From assembly GCA_024397935.1 (NCBI GenBank), contig CP073743.1, positions 1,612,001-1,676,000 on the forward strand: DNA of 64,000 nt, given 5' to 3'. The DNA is from a bacterium SCSIO 12844 (GTDB lineage Bacteria; Pseudomonadota; Gammaproteobacteria; Francisellales; Francisellaceae). Of the stretch, positions 9,235 through 18,940 are shown one piece after another. The position numbers were made by a program, and so were the translations under genes. The notes below the pieces were generated by a model. That model was not told where the DNA came from. It saw only the letters and a list, made by a program, of their open reading frames with translations, and searched no databases. Position 1 is the stretch's first letter, and each line of letters starts with the position of its first letter.

Positions 9235-9891
9235 TTAAAAACTTCTTTCAAAATGAAGAGCATTTTGTACGCCTTCAAGATTATGGCGCTTTTCTATGTT
9301 TTGATGGAGTTGGTTGAAAATAGTAATTGGCCTTAAACTTTTTGAATTAACATGAATTAAAATTTTTGTGCTTTTTTCTTTAAAACTTCCTTGTTTATGA
9401 TAAAAGTTTGATTTTAATTTACTATCTAAACTATCTTTTTGATCTTCAGTTAGACTATGTTCATAAACAAATGGCATATAATGTTCACTGGCATCGCGAA
9501 GTGAAATATTGTCACATTGATTAAGTAATGCAATTTTAAATAATTCTTTCATCATTTGGCTACCTACTCCCTGAAAGCGATTACTGCCTTTTATATAAAG
9601 CCAATTTAACTCTAATTCTTTTTCAATTTTATTAATTTTAATGCATGCAAAGCCAATTAATGTATTTGCTTTATCTTTAGCAAATAGAATTGAATAATTT
9701 TGATCAGGTATTTTAAAATAGTAATCAAGATTGTTAATATTAATAAAATAGTAGTTGAATTCTTTTAATAAAGCGCGGTATTGACGATTAAAATCAGGAT
9801 TATTTAAGTCATCAATATTAGCTTTAAATATGGTAATTGCAGCTTTTTTAACACCTTTAGTTATATAAAAATCATCATATACTTTTTTCAT
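9235..9891 (-). CDS. GNAT-family N-acetyltransferase
   Basis: 218 aa. The central part has the GNAT acetyl-CoA signature: LIGFACIKINKIEKELELNW strand, then LYIKGSNRFQGVGSQMMKEL (R/Q-x-x-G-x-G/A motif A) and helix FKIALLNQCDNISLRDASEH, with MPFVYEHS in the motif B position. The N-terminal 80 residues and C-terminal 50 residues are unassigned. The start ATG is preceded by GGGA. The substrate cannot be predicted; it stands alone upstream of the outer-membrane gene on the same strand. Confidence 0.6.
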   Translation of the reverse strand: MKKVYDDFYITKGVKKAAITIFKANIDDLNNPDFNRQYRALLKEFNYYFININNLDYYFKIPDQNYSILFAKDKANTLIGFACIKINKIEKELELNWLYIKGSNRFQGVGSQMMKELFKIALLNQCDNISLRDASEHYMPFVYEHSLTEDQKDSLDSKLKSNFYHKQGSFKEKSTKILIHVNSKSLRPITIFNQLHQNIEKRHNLEGVQNALHFERSF

Positions 9892-10101
9892 GTTTATTTC
9901 CCATCCATAGGTTGTTGTTGAAATAGTTATTAGTCTAGTTAAAATAGTTTGAAGTTAGCAAAATAAGTATTGTTACATTAATAATCACATACTTAATCAA
10001 TTAGCCTGTTTCATCATGATTGATTTCTTCAATGACAGTAGATATAGTATGAGCTAAGTTTTTCTAATAGTTTAAATGACGATATTTTAAGGGAGTTTAT
10101 T

Positions 10102-10707
10102 GTGAGCAATAATATCATTAGAAATGATGAAGAAGTGGCAACAAAAGAAAATACAACTGAAGCAGATAAGTTTAATATAAAAGAGAAATTATTTGATAGT
10201 AGACAGTTATTAATCTGTGGTGAAATCAATCAAAAATTAGCTGAAAAAGTCACACAAGAATTATTAGCGCTAGAAGCTGCTGATAGTAAAAAAGATATTA
10301 CTCTTTTTATTAATTCACAAGGTGGGCATGTTGAAGCAGGTGACACGATTCATGACATGATTCAGTTTATTAAACCAAAAGTTAAAGTGATTGGGACTGG
10401 TTGGGTAGCTAGTGCTGGAACACATATTTATTTAGCAGCGGATAAAGAAAATCGCTATTCTCTACCTAATACGCGCTTTCTAATTCATCAACCTTTAGGT
10501 GGTACACGTGGTAGTGCATCTGATATTCATATTCAAGCTGAACAAATTGTTAAGATGCGTGAGAGACTAGCTAAAGTCATTTCAAAAAGCACGGGTCAAG
10601 AAATTAAAAAAGTTCGCCTAGATATTGATCGTGATTATTGGATGAATACTGATGAAGCGATTGAATATGGAATTGTACATAAGGTCATTAAAAAGCGTCA
10701 ATTTTAA
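10102..10707 (+). CDS. ClpP-like serine protease (peptidase S14)
   Basis: 201 aa, GTG start with GGGAG 6 bases upstream. The ClpP catalytic triad is conserved: S104 in [15 protein letters not shown]129 in [10 protein letters not shown] and an aspartate in the IDRDYWMN segment (D176 or D178). [18 protein letters not shown] matches the ClpP strand-helix that forms the barrel. The N-terminus is longer and more polar than in housekeeping ClpP, and clpX is not next to it. It may therefore be a ClpP2-type paralogue. It degrades peptides in the cytoplasm as a tetradecamer with a Clp ATPase if it follows the family rule. polA follows after 47 bp. Confidence 0.85.
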   Translation: MSNNIIRNDEEVATKENTTEADKFNIKEKLFDSRQLLICGEINQKLAEKVTQELLALEAADSKKDITLFINSQGGHVEAGDTIHDMIQFIKPKVKVIGTGWVASAGTHIYLAADKENRYSLPNTRFLIHQPLGGTRGSASDIHIQAEQIVKMRERLAKVISKSTGQEIKKVRLDIDRDYWMNTDEAIEYGIVHKVIKKRQF

Positions 10708-10754
10708 TTAATCTTGAAAGCATTACATTATTATATTTAAGGTTAATTTCTACT

Positions 10755-13472
10755 ATGAATATTCCTGTTGATTCAAAATCGACTAAACGTTTGGTTTTAG
10801 TTGATGGTTCATCTTATTTATTTAGAGCATTTCATGCTATGCCTTATTTAATGACTTCAAAAGGGCAGCATACTGGTGCTATTTATGGTGTCATTAATAT
10901 GTTGAAAAAGTTACCAGAACAAATGGGAACTGAACATATTGGTATTATTTTTGATGCTAAAGGTAAAAATTTCAGGCATGAACTTTATCCAGAGTATAAA
11001 GCCAATCGCAAAAAGATGGCAGATGAATTAAGTGAGCAGATTGCTCCATTACATCTACTAATTAAAGCGTTAGGTTTTCCTTTACTAAGTATCGAAGGTG
11101 TTGAGGCTGATGATGTGATTGGTACTTTAGCAAAAGAAGCATCTGATGATGGTTGGGATGTGTTAATTTCAACCAGTGATAAAGATATGGCGCAACTTGT
11201 TAATGATCATATTACGCTAGTTGATACGATGAAAAATGAAATTACGAAGCGTGATAGAGTCATTGAAAAGTTTGGTGTAAAACCTGAACAAATTATTGAT
11301 TTTTTAGCTTTAGTAGGTGATAGTTCTGATAATATACCGGGGGTGCCAAAAGTTGGACCTAAGAGTGCTTCAAAATGGCTAAATGAGTATGGTAGTTTAG
11401 AGAATATTATAAAACATGCCGATCAAATTAATGGCAAGATTGGTGAAAACTTGCGTAATAGTTTAGAAATTCTACCGTTATCTTATAAGCTTGCTACAAT
11501 CGTTACCGATGTACCTTTAGAAATTAAGTTTGATCAATTAAAATGTCAAAAGCCAGATACAACGCAATTAAAAACTTTTTACAAAGAATTAGAATTTCAC
11601 AAATTTTTAAAAGAGGTTGAGATAGCAACTGGTGAAAATAGCCAACAGGAAGATCTTTCAGATCAACCACAATATGAATGTATTTTGACAGAAAAAGCAT
11701 TGAATGATTGGGTTGAGAAAGTTAAAAATGCAAAGTTAGTTGCTATTGATACTGAAACAACCGCTTTAGATCCAATGCGTGCAAATCTAGTTGGTATTTC
11801 GTTAGCAGTTAAAGAAGCTCAGGCGTGTTATATTCCGTTGGCACATGATTATTTAGGCGCGCCAATGCAGCTACCATATGAAAAAACCTTAGATGCTTTA
11901 AAAGTTGTATTAGAAGATAAAGATATAAAAAAAATTGGCCATCATATTAAATATGATTTAAAAATATTAGCGAGAGCAGGTGTTAATCTTCAAGGTGTTG
12001 CCTATGATACAATGCTTGAGTCTTATGTTTTTAATAGTAGTGCATCACGTCATGATATGGATTCATTAGCACAATATTACTTAGATGTTAAAACGACTTC
12101 TTTTGAAGAAGTTGCAGGCAAAGGTAAAAATCAACTAACCTTTAATCAAGTTGATTTGGAAAAAGCAACACCCTATGCTGCACAAGATGCTGATATTACA
12201 TTAAGATTACATCATTACTTTTGGTCAAAATTAGAGAAAGAAGCTAAATTAAAAACATTATTTATTGATGAAGAAATGCCAGTGATGTTTGTCTTAAATA
12301 AAATAGAGAAAACTGGTGTTCAATTAGATGTTAAGCAACTACAAATACAGTCTAATGAATTAGCAATTAAAATTAATAATCTTGAAGCACAAGCATATAA
12401 ACTTGCAGATAAAACATTTAATCTTGCATCAACCAAACAGTTAAGAGAAATATTATTTGATGATTTAAAAATACCGGTTGTTAAAAAAACACCAGGTGGG
12501 CAACCGTCAACTTCAGAAGAGGTTATGCAGGAATTATCGCAAGCTTATGAGTTGCCAGCTATTATATTAGAGTATCGACATTTAAGTAAGTTAAAGTCAA
12601 CATATACAGATAAATTACCACTGCAAATAAATCCACAAACTGATCGTGTACATACTTCTTATCATCAAGCAGTTGCAATTACAGGTAGATTATCGTCTTC
12701 AGATCCAAATTTACAAAATATCCCAATTCGTACTGAAACAGGACGTAAAATACGTCAAGCTTTTATTGCTAAAGCAAACCATGTTTTAATTGCTGCAGAT
12801 TATTCTCAAATTGAATTAAGAATTATGGCACACTTATCTAATGATGAAGGTTTGGTTAAAGCATTTAATGAAGGTGCTGATATTCATAGAGCAACCGCAG
12901 CAGAAGTTTTGAATATTCAACTAGATGAAGTATCACAAGAAGACCGCCGTAAAGCAAAAGCAGTTAATTTTGGTCTAATTTATGGTATGAGCGCATTTGG
13001 TTTGGCTAAACAGTTACATATTAGCCAAGCAGAAGCTCGCGACTATGTTGATCTTTATTTTTCACGTTACCCAGGTGTTAAAGAATATATGCAGCAGACG
13101 CGTGAAAAAGCACTAGAGCAAGGCTATGTTGAAACTTTATTTGGTAGACGTTTATATTTGCCAGATATTAAATCACGTAATGTACAACGTAGAAAACAAG
13201 CTGAGCGTGCAGCAATCAATGCACCTATGCAAGGAACAGCGGCTGATATTATCAAACGTGCTATGATTGATCTAGATCAATGGTTAGATGATCATTACCC
13301 ACAAGCTAAAATGATTATGCAAGTTCATGACGAACTTGTATTAGAAGTATTACACAATGATGCTGAAAAAGTTAAACAAGGTGTGATTAAAGTGATGGAA
13401 TCTGCTGCATGTTTGACTGTTCCACTTGCAGTTGATGCTGCAATTGGGCAGAATTGGGATCAAGCACATTAG
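10755..13472 (+). CDS. polA: DNA polymerase I
   Basis: 905 aa, full length. Three domains in order: 5'-3' flap exonuclease (about 1-290; LVDGSSYLFRAFHA, GVEADDVIGT, VGDSSDNIPGVPKVGPKSA); 3'-5' proofreading exonuclease (about 310-510) with the acidic pair D332 and E334 in AIDTETTALDPM; polymerase (about 530-905) with D682 in AADYSQIELRIMAHLS, the fingers motif RRKAKAVNFGLIYGMS and H858-D859-E in QVHDELVLEV. Both nuclease sites look active. It fills gaps and removes primers in Okazaki fragment processing and repair. Confidence 0.98.
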   Translation: MNIPVDSKSTKRLVLVDGSSYLFRAFHAMPYLMTSKGQHTGAIYGVINMLKKLPEQMGTEHIGIIFDAKGKNFRHELYPEYKANRKKMADELSEQIAPLHLLIKALGFPLLSIEGVEADDVIGTLAKEASDDGWDVLISTSDKDMAQLVNDHITLVDTMKNEITKRDRVIEKFGVKPEQIIDFLALVGDSSDNIPGVPKVGPKSASKWLNEYGSLENIIKHADQINGKIGENLRNSLEILPLSYKLATIVTDVPLEIKFDQLKCQKPDTTQLKTFYKELEFHKFLKEVEIATGENSQQEDLSDQPQYECILTEKALNDWVEKVKNAKLVAIDTETTALDPMRANLVGISLAVKEAQACYIPLAHDYLGAPMQLPYEKTLDALKVVLEDKDIKKIGHHIKYDLKILARAGVNLQGVAYDTMLESYVFNSSASRHDMDSLAQYYLDVKTTSFEEVAGKGKNQLTFNQVDLEKATPYAAQDADITLRLHHYFWSKLEKEAKLKTLFIDEEMPVMFVLNKIEKTGVQLDVKQLQIQSNELAIKINNLEAQAYKLADKTFNLASTKQLREILFDDLKIPVVKKTPGGQPSTSEEVMQELSQAYELPAIILEYRHLSKLKSTYTDKLPLQINPQTDRVHTSYHQAVAITGRLSSSDPNLQNIPIRTETGRKIRQAFIAKANHVLIAADYSQIELRIMAHLSNDEGLVKAFNEGADIHRATAAEVLNIQLDEVSQEDRRKAKAVNFGLIYGMSAFGLAKQLHISQAEARDYVDLYFSRYPGVKEYMQQTREKALEQGYVETLFGRRLYLPDIKSRNVQRRKQAERAAINAPMQGTAADIIKRAMIDLDQWLDDHYPQAKMIMQVHDELVLEVLHNDAEKVKQGVIKVMESAACLTVPLAVDAAIGQNWDQAH

Positions 13473-13514
13473 CTTGATCAATCAAGGATGGACAAATAAA
13501 ACAAGGAGAATTAT

Positions 13515-14231
13515 ATGCGGATATCCAAGTTAGTAACATTATCAGTAACTTTAGGGATTTGTGCAGCATTTAATAATGTATTAGCTTCAGTAGATCAGTT
13601 TAACTCAGCGCAAACAAAAGATGTAAAAGAGTCCAAAAAATCACATATACTATCTCCAATTGGTTATTGGCTTCAATATAGTGATAAAACAGGTAAAGCG
13701 CAGTCAGTTTTTCAAGTTTATGAAGATACTAAAACAGGTAAAGTTGAAGGTAAAATTTTGGTGCCATTTTTTAAACTTGTTAATAGTGAAGTAACACCAC
13801 CAGATATCAATTGTGGAAAATGTGGTAAAGGTTCAGATAATGGCTATACCTATGATTATACTAAAATGCCTGATAGTCGAGTACAAGGTATGAAATTATT
13901 ATGGGGCTTTACTAAAACAGATGATAAGCCATCTCAAGGTGATGGTATTGAATGGGATGATGGCTCTTTACTTGATCCAGAAAGTGGTCATGTTTATAGT
14001 GGTTATTTATATACTCAAAACTGGGGACGAGAGTTATATCTAAGAGGTTATTGGGGAATTAGCCTTATTGGACGTACACAAGTATGGAAACGTATTACTA
14101 AATTTGATGCTGATCGACTAGTTAAACAATGTGGTTTAGTCAGTGATGGTACGCATTATACTTATACCAATACTGGTGGTAAAATTGCAAATGAAAAACT
14201 TTGGAAAAGTTGTTCAAATATAAAATTATAA
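13515..14231 (+). CDS. Secreted DUF2147-family protein
   Basis: 238 aa with a signal peptide (LVTLSVTLGICAAFNNVLAS). The start is fixed by AAGGAG upstream of the ATG. The mature part has the DUF2147 beginning SPIGYWLQYSDKTGKAQSVFQ followed by VYEDTKTGKVEGKI. It also has a CGKCGKG pair of cysteines, the G-x-x-L-L-W-G-F strand and DPESGHVYSGYLY near the middle. DUF2147 proteins are small periplasmic beta-barrel or lipocalin-like proteins of unknown role. It sits 42 bp after polA on the same strand; the linkage is probably incidental. Confidence 0.8.
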   Translation: MRISKLVTLSVTLGICAAFNNVLASVDQFNSAQTKDVKESKKSHILSPIGYWLQYSDKTGKAQSVFQVYEDTKTGKVEGKILVPFFKLVNSEVTPPDINCGKCGKGSDNGYTYDYTKMPDSRVQGMKLLWGFTKTDDKPSQGDGIEWDDGSLLDPESGHVYSGYLYTQNWGRELYLRGYWGISLIGRTQVWKRITKFDADRLVKQCGLVSDGTHYTYTNTGGKIANEKLWKSCSNIKL

Positions 14232-14374
14232 TGCTTAAATATAATAGATAAGCCGATTTTTTCTTTTTCTTATAACATATCAATAGAACTGATAAATAAA
14301 AATATAATTGCCATTTATGGTAATTGTTTCTAATATACTAGTTTGATATTAATGAATGATATGGATGTTGATTA

Positions 14375-16417
14375 ATGAAAAGTTATATATCTCCATCGGC
14401 AACATTACCTGAAATTACGATAAGGGCATGTATTTTAGCTGCAATAATAACCATTATTTTAATGGCGGCTAATATGTATTTAGCACTAAGAGTTGGTATG
14501 ACGTTTGCTACAACCTTGCCTGCAGCAGTGATATCGATGGCAGTGTTAAGTAAATTTAAGGGTTCAAATATACTAGAAAATACAGTGGTTCAAACATTTG
14601 CATCAACTGGTGGGACATTATCTGCTATTGTTTTTGCACTACCTGCTTTAATTATTGTTGGAACTTGGAGTGAATTACCTTATTGGCAAACAACTTTAAT
14701 TGCCGTATTAGGTGGTTTATTAGGTGTCTTATTTACGATTCCATTAAGACGCGCATTAATTGTAGAAAGTCAAAGTCACTTGCCATTTCCAGAGGGACAA
14801 GCAGCAGCTGAAGTCTTAAAAGTTGGTGAAAGAATTAAGCAAAAAGATAAAACAAGTAAAGAAAAAATTGAAACTGGGATTCGTTTTATTGTTATAGGTG
14901 CAATAGTTTCTGCAATTTTATCTTTATTAATTAGTGGATTTAAACTAGTTGCTGGTTCAGTGAGCTATGCTGGTAAAGTTGGAAATATAGTTGTTGGTGC
15001 TAGTTTTGGTTATGGTTTAGCATTAGTTGGTGCAGGTTATTTAATTGGTGTTAGGTTGGGTATTTGTGTGCTAGCAGGTTCTGTATTTGCCTATTTCATA
15101 TTAACACCTTATTTTTCAATGAGTCCAATTTATCAAGGGTTATCACCTGATGTTGTGCTAGATCAAATTTATAGTACGAATATTCGTTATATTGGTGTTG
15201 GCTGTATTGCGGTTGCAGCGATTTGGTCGGTGATTAATTTGATTAAACCATTAATTTTAGGTGTAAAAGCTTCACTTGAAGATCACGCAAAATTTCAAAG
15301 AACCGGTGAAGGTACAATCATCAGAACTGAGAAAGATTTACCAATTAAATATTTATCTAGTATGACTTTATTATTAGCATTACCTTTAATTGCTGTGTTT
15401 GCTTATTATATTGGTACGCAACCAGTTGATTTGTCAGTTGGTATGTTATTATCATTGATCTTAATTTGTATTTTCTTAGTCTTATTAATTGGTTTTCTTT
15501 TAGCTGCTGTTGCAGGTTACATGGCAGGTATTATAGGTTCTTCTAATAGCCCGATTTCAGGCTTAGTTTATTTAGCAGCGATTATCATTGCATTTATTTT
15601 AGCTTATATATCAACTTCATTTTTTGGCCATGATATTAAAAATATCGTCACTCAAAAGTTCTTAGTTGGGCTAGTTTTATTTATTACTTCGACTATTCTT
15701 GCTATTGTTTGTATTGCAAATGATAACCTTCAAGATTTAAAAACAGGACAAGTGGTAGGTGCAACGCCTTGGAAGCAACAAGTTGCTTTAATGATGGGGG
15801 TCATTGCTGCAGCTATTATTATTGCACCTGTATTTAATCTTTTATATAACGCTTATGGTTTAGTTGGTGCGCCATTTCCTAATCCGGGAATGGATATCTC
15901 TGATGCATTAACATCACCACAAGCTAATCTAGCTGCGGCATTGGTTCAAGGGATTGTCACGCATAAAATGAGTTGGTCAATGCTATTATTTGGTGCTTTA
16001 GTTGGTATTGTTTTAATTATTGTTGATCAGATGGTATTTAAACCAATGAAGTGGCCAAGAATTAGTTTATTTTCATTCGCAATTGCTATTTATTTACCTA
16101 TGTCAATGATTTTACCAATTGTAGTGGGTGGTTTTATCTCGTTATTTGTCCATCGTAACCTTAAAAAACGTTATCAAGATGAGAAAGCATTGGATAATGC
16201 AAAAACTTCTGGTGTGTTAGTTGCCTCAGGTATGATTGTTGGAGAAGCATTAATGAGTATCTTTATTGCCGGAGTTATTGGTTATACTGGTAGTCAAAAT
16301 GCTTTAGCACTAGTTGGACCTTCTTTTGAAAAGGCCGCTAATGTGTTAGGAATCATCTGTTTTGTTGTAAGTTTATTAGTACTTTATCGCTATAAAATAG
16401 TGAAAATTAATCAATAG
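14375..16417 (+). CDS. OPT-family oligopeptide transporter
   Basis: 680 aa, about 15 hydrophobic membrane segments. It opens with SYISPSATLPEITIRACILA and contains the OPT/YSL signature regions NMYLALRVGMTFATTLPAAV and EGQAAAEVLKVGE. It imports small peptides, or metal chelates in some relatives, by proton symport. A cytoplasmic loop lies near residues 155-175 and another near 300-320. The gene ends one base before the convergent GH8 gene, with no room for a terminator. Confidence 0.88.
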   Translation: MKSYISPSATLPEITIRACILAAIITIILMAANMYLALRVGMTFATTLPAAVISMAVLSKFKGSNILENTVVQTFASTGGTLSAIVFALPALIIVGTWSELPYWQTTLIAVLGGLLGVLFTIPLRRALIVESQSHLPFPEGQAAAEVLKVGERIKQKDKTSKEKIETGIRFIVIGAIVSAILSLLISGFKLVAGSVSYAGKVGNIVVGASFGYGLALVGAGYLIGVRLGICVLAGSVFAYFILTPYFSMSPIYQGLSPDVVLDQIYSTNIRYIGVGCIAVAAIWSVINLIKPLILGVKASLEDHAKFQRTGEGTIIRTEKDLPIKYLSSMTLLLALPLIAVFAYYIGTQPVDLSVGMLLSLILICIFLVLLIGFLLAAVAGYMAGIIGSSNSPISGLVYLAAIIIAFILAYISTSFFGHDIKNIVTQKFLVGLVLFITSTILAIVCIANDNLQDLKTGQVVGATPWKQQVALMMGVIAAAIIIAPVFNLLYNAYGLVGAPFPNPGMDISDALTSPQANLAAALVQGIVTHKMSWSMLLFGALVGIVLIIVDQMVFKPMKWPRISLFSFAIAIYLPMSMILPIVVGGFISLFVHRNLKKRYQDEKALDNAKTSGVLVASGMIVGEALMSIFIAGVIGYTGSQNALALVGPSFEKAANVLGIICFVVSLLVLYRYKIVKINQ

Positions 16418-17749
16418 TTAATTAAATTGATTGCTTGCTATTAAATCAGATAAACCTCTTATACCAACATTAAAAGGGGCATTATTACCTTCTTGAGCAA
16501 CTGTATATTGAGGGTATATGACAGTCAATAACTCATTAAAATTAAATTGTGAATGATTACTATTTCCTAGTGCTTCGAGAGCAGTTAATGTTGTACTTAG
16601 ATATTCACTATTAGTCCATTGACCAGAAGCATGTGGTGATGTATTGATGTTATCAACTTCAGTAGGTATATTAGCATATTGCTGTCCGCTTAACCAAATA
16701 GTTGTTGAATATTGACTTAATGCATTAATTAGATTTGTTAAGTTGTCTTGAGCTAAATGTAAATTATCTATATCATCCTGTGTGGTTATCTTATCGTTAT
16801 TAATTGCTATAATCAATCCACCTAAGTTCATTGCATTTCGTGCTGAGTCAGAACCATATTGATAACTATAATTTCCAAAATAAGGAAGTAAGTTATGATA
16901 GTTTGGTAACTGTATTTTAATGAAGTTTAAGGTTTGCTGTATAACCAGTTGCCATTTTTGCTTTTCACTGGTAGAACTAGTTGTATTTTTGAAAAGGTAC
17001 ATTAATGGAAAAATAGCTTTTGAAGGTTGAGTATTTTGCAAACTTCCATTATTAGCACCATCTCCTATTTGTACTGTATTTGGATAGTCTCCTGAAGAAG
17101 ATACATCATGAGCTAAAATAGCTGATGCAGCATTATTGCCTTCATTTTTTAAACTAGTATTTCCAGTTACTTCACCAGCAATAATTAATCCAGCAGCAAT
17201 ATACATATCACCATCAGATGCTGAGGTATCTGAATAAGGTGATGAACTAATTTTACCATTATCATAAGCCCAAGCATAAAGCCCATCATTTAAATGATCT
17301 GGATAAGAGCTTCTATCTTTATTAGCATTTTTTAAATATTGATAATTATTAGTAAAAACTTGTTGAGCAAATTGGTATAAGGGGGTTGATTCTTTATTTT
17401 CAGTTTTTAAAATTTTCATAACGCCAGCTGATATAATTATTCCAAAGCCGATTCCTTCAGAAGTAGCTTGATGGCCAGCAGATTGGCCCCCATTAGAACC
17501 GATGACTAAATAATTCTGATCTTGAGTATTTGTAGATATCGCACTTTTACAAACCCATTGAGTATACATACTTCTGTTTTCAATATTAGTATTGTTACAT
17601 GGATTAGTTAAATCAGACTCTTGTAAAGGTTTATTTGCATATATAAGATCGTTAATAAAATTTTCTTCATTTGAATTTGTATTTGCAAACGATATACTTG
17701 AAGATAATATAAAGCATAATAACAACTTTACTAGATTTGAATAGCGCAT
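16418..17749 (-). CDS. Secreted glycoside hydrolase, GH8-like
   Basis: 443 aa with a signal peptide (LVKLLLCFILSSSISFANTN). HQATSEGIGFGIIISAGVM matches the GH8 SEGQGYG motif with the proton-donor glutamate, and TSASDGDMYIAAGLIIAGE matches the conserved ASDAD motif. GH8 enzymes cleave beta-1,4 bonds in cellulose, xylan or chitosan, with an alpha/alpha-six toroid fold. The divergent neighbour is a GH18 chitinase, so chitosan or partly deacetylated chitin is the likely substrate (inference). The stop codon directly abuts the OPT gene. Confidence 0.72.
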   Translation of the reverse strand: MRYSNLVKLLLCFILSSSISFANTNSNEENFINDLIYANKPLQESDLTNPCNNTNIENRSMYTQWVCKSAISTNTQDQNYLVIGSNGGQSAGHQATSEGIGFGIIISAGVMKILKTENKESTPLYQFAQQVFTNNYQYLKNANKDRSSYPDHLNDGLYAWAYDNGKISSSPYSDTSASDGDMYIAAGLIIAGEVTGNTSLKNEGNNAASAILAHDVSSSGDYPNTVQIGDGANNGSLQNTQPSKAIFPLMYLFKNTTSSTSEKQKWQLVIQQTLNFIKIQLPNYHNLLPYFGNYSYQYGSDSARNAMNLGGLIIAINNDKITTQDDIDNLHLAQDNLTNLINALSQYSTTIWLSGQQYANIPTEVDNINTSPHASGQWTNSEYLSTTLTALEALGNSNHSQFNFNELLTVIYPQYTVAQEGNNAPFNVGIRGLSDLIASNQFN

Positions 17750-17941
17750 ATTGATTCCTTTTTTGTTTTCTATCGATAAATTTAAATTATTTTATTGAAA
17801 AATTTGCCATAAAACCATGTTAAAATAATCAAACAAAAACTATATAAATCACAATATAATAATATTAATTTACTATCATGATTGACTAAAGACTTAGATA
17901 AGGCTAATGTAAAATTTTCTGTAATATGGAGTGGGATAGAA

Positions 17942-18940
17942 ATGGAGTTTAGAAAATTATTGTCATTAGGCTTGGTGATCTCGGTCATCTCTTGTTCAAG
18001 TGTTATTGCACATCAGGATATGCTAAAAGTTAAAAAGCCATTACCATCAAATAGTCAGTTAACCTATATTGGTTACTGGAATAATCTGAATACCAATAAT
18101 GCAGGGACAAAAGCTAATCCAACCTTACTGGCAACTGCACAAGCAGGTTATACTATTATTCCAGTTGCATTTGGTGTAATACAGAGTACAGATGTATCAT
18201 TATACAATAATCAATATAATAATAATGGTTATGGCGTGGATGTTAATTTTGATGGCTTTGTTAAAGATGTTCAAGCTGCACAAGCACAGGGCGCTAAAGT
18301 TTTGTTAACATTTGGTGGTGGTTCAAATTCTAAATTTAGTTGGAATCCTGATCCAGATAACCCTCAAGGTGCAGCTGATAGCGTGATTGAATTTTTAGCA
18401 AAAAATAAACTTGATGGTATTGACTTTGATCTTGAAGCTGGTATGAATACAGATCAAGATTATTTAATTAGTTTTATTACTGAACTAAGAAAGCAGGCAC
18501 AGGTTAGAGCTTCTGACTTTCCAAATGGCTTTACGATTACTGGTGCACCACAATTAGTTTCAAGTAATGAGTTTATGTGGAATGGCAATACGAGCTTAAA
18601 TGAATTATTACCACATGATGCTTGCGGTGGTGTTAAATGTTTTGATTATTTATCAATACAAGATTATAACAATAATCCGCAGCCTTCATTATCTGATGCA
18701 TATGATGCAGTTTATGCACAAATGGAAAGTAATAATAATGATGGAGCAACTAAAATTATTTTAGGTGTTCCTGCAACTAGTAGTGATGGACAAGGTTATA
18801 TGACACCAGATACAGTTAAAGATCAAATTAATGATATAGAAAATAAGTCTACAGCATCACAATTTGCTGGTATTATGGTTTGGACAGCTAGTAGTGATTA
18901 TACTGAAGATAATTGGAGCTTTATAAGTCAGATTAAATAA
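17942..18940 (+). CDS. Secreted GH18 chitinase
   Basis: 332 aa from the ATG at 17942, which has GGAG 10 bases upstream and begins a lipoprotein-like signal sequence (RKLLSLGLVISVISCSSVIA). An in-frame start 60 bases upstream lacks a ribosome site and would bury the signal. The TIM barrel carries LDGIDFDLEAG, the DxxDxDxE catalytic motif of GH18, preceded by AKVLLTFGGGSNSKFSW. FDYLSIQDYNNNP matches the substrate-binding M/Q-x-Y region. It hydrolyses chitin by substrate-assisted catalysis and acts outside the inner membrane. It is divergent from the GH8 gene and abuts the photolyase gene. Confidence 0.9.
   Translation: MEFRKLLSLGLVISVISCSSVIAHQDMLKVKKPLPSNSQLTYIGYWNNLNTNNAGTKANPTLLATAQAGYTIIPVAFGVIQSTDVSLYNNQYNNNGYGVDVNFDGFVKDVQAAQAQGAKVLLTFGGGSNSKFSWNPDPDNPQGAADSVIEFLAKNKLDGIDFDLEAGMNTDQDYLISFITELRKQAQVRASDFPNGFTITGAPQLVSSNEFMWNGNTSLNELLPHDACGGVKCFDYLSIQDYNNNPQPSLSDAYDAVYAQMESNNNDGATKIILGVPATSSDGQGYMTPDTVKDQINDIENKSTASQFAGIMVWTASSDYTEDNWSFISQIK

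Noticed and set aside
9139-9336. 65-codon frame across the GNAT/outer-membrane gap
   Set aside because: Overlaps the ends of both real genes antisense and has no family resemblance.
13450-13485. Hairpin after polA (CTTGAT/ATCAAG)
   Set aside because: The loop would be two bases, and there is no T run.
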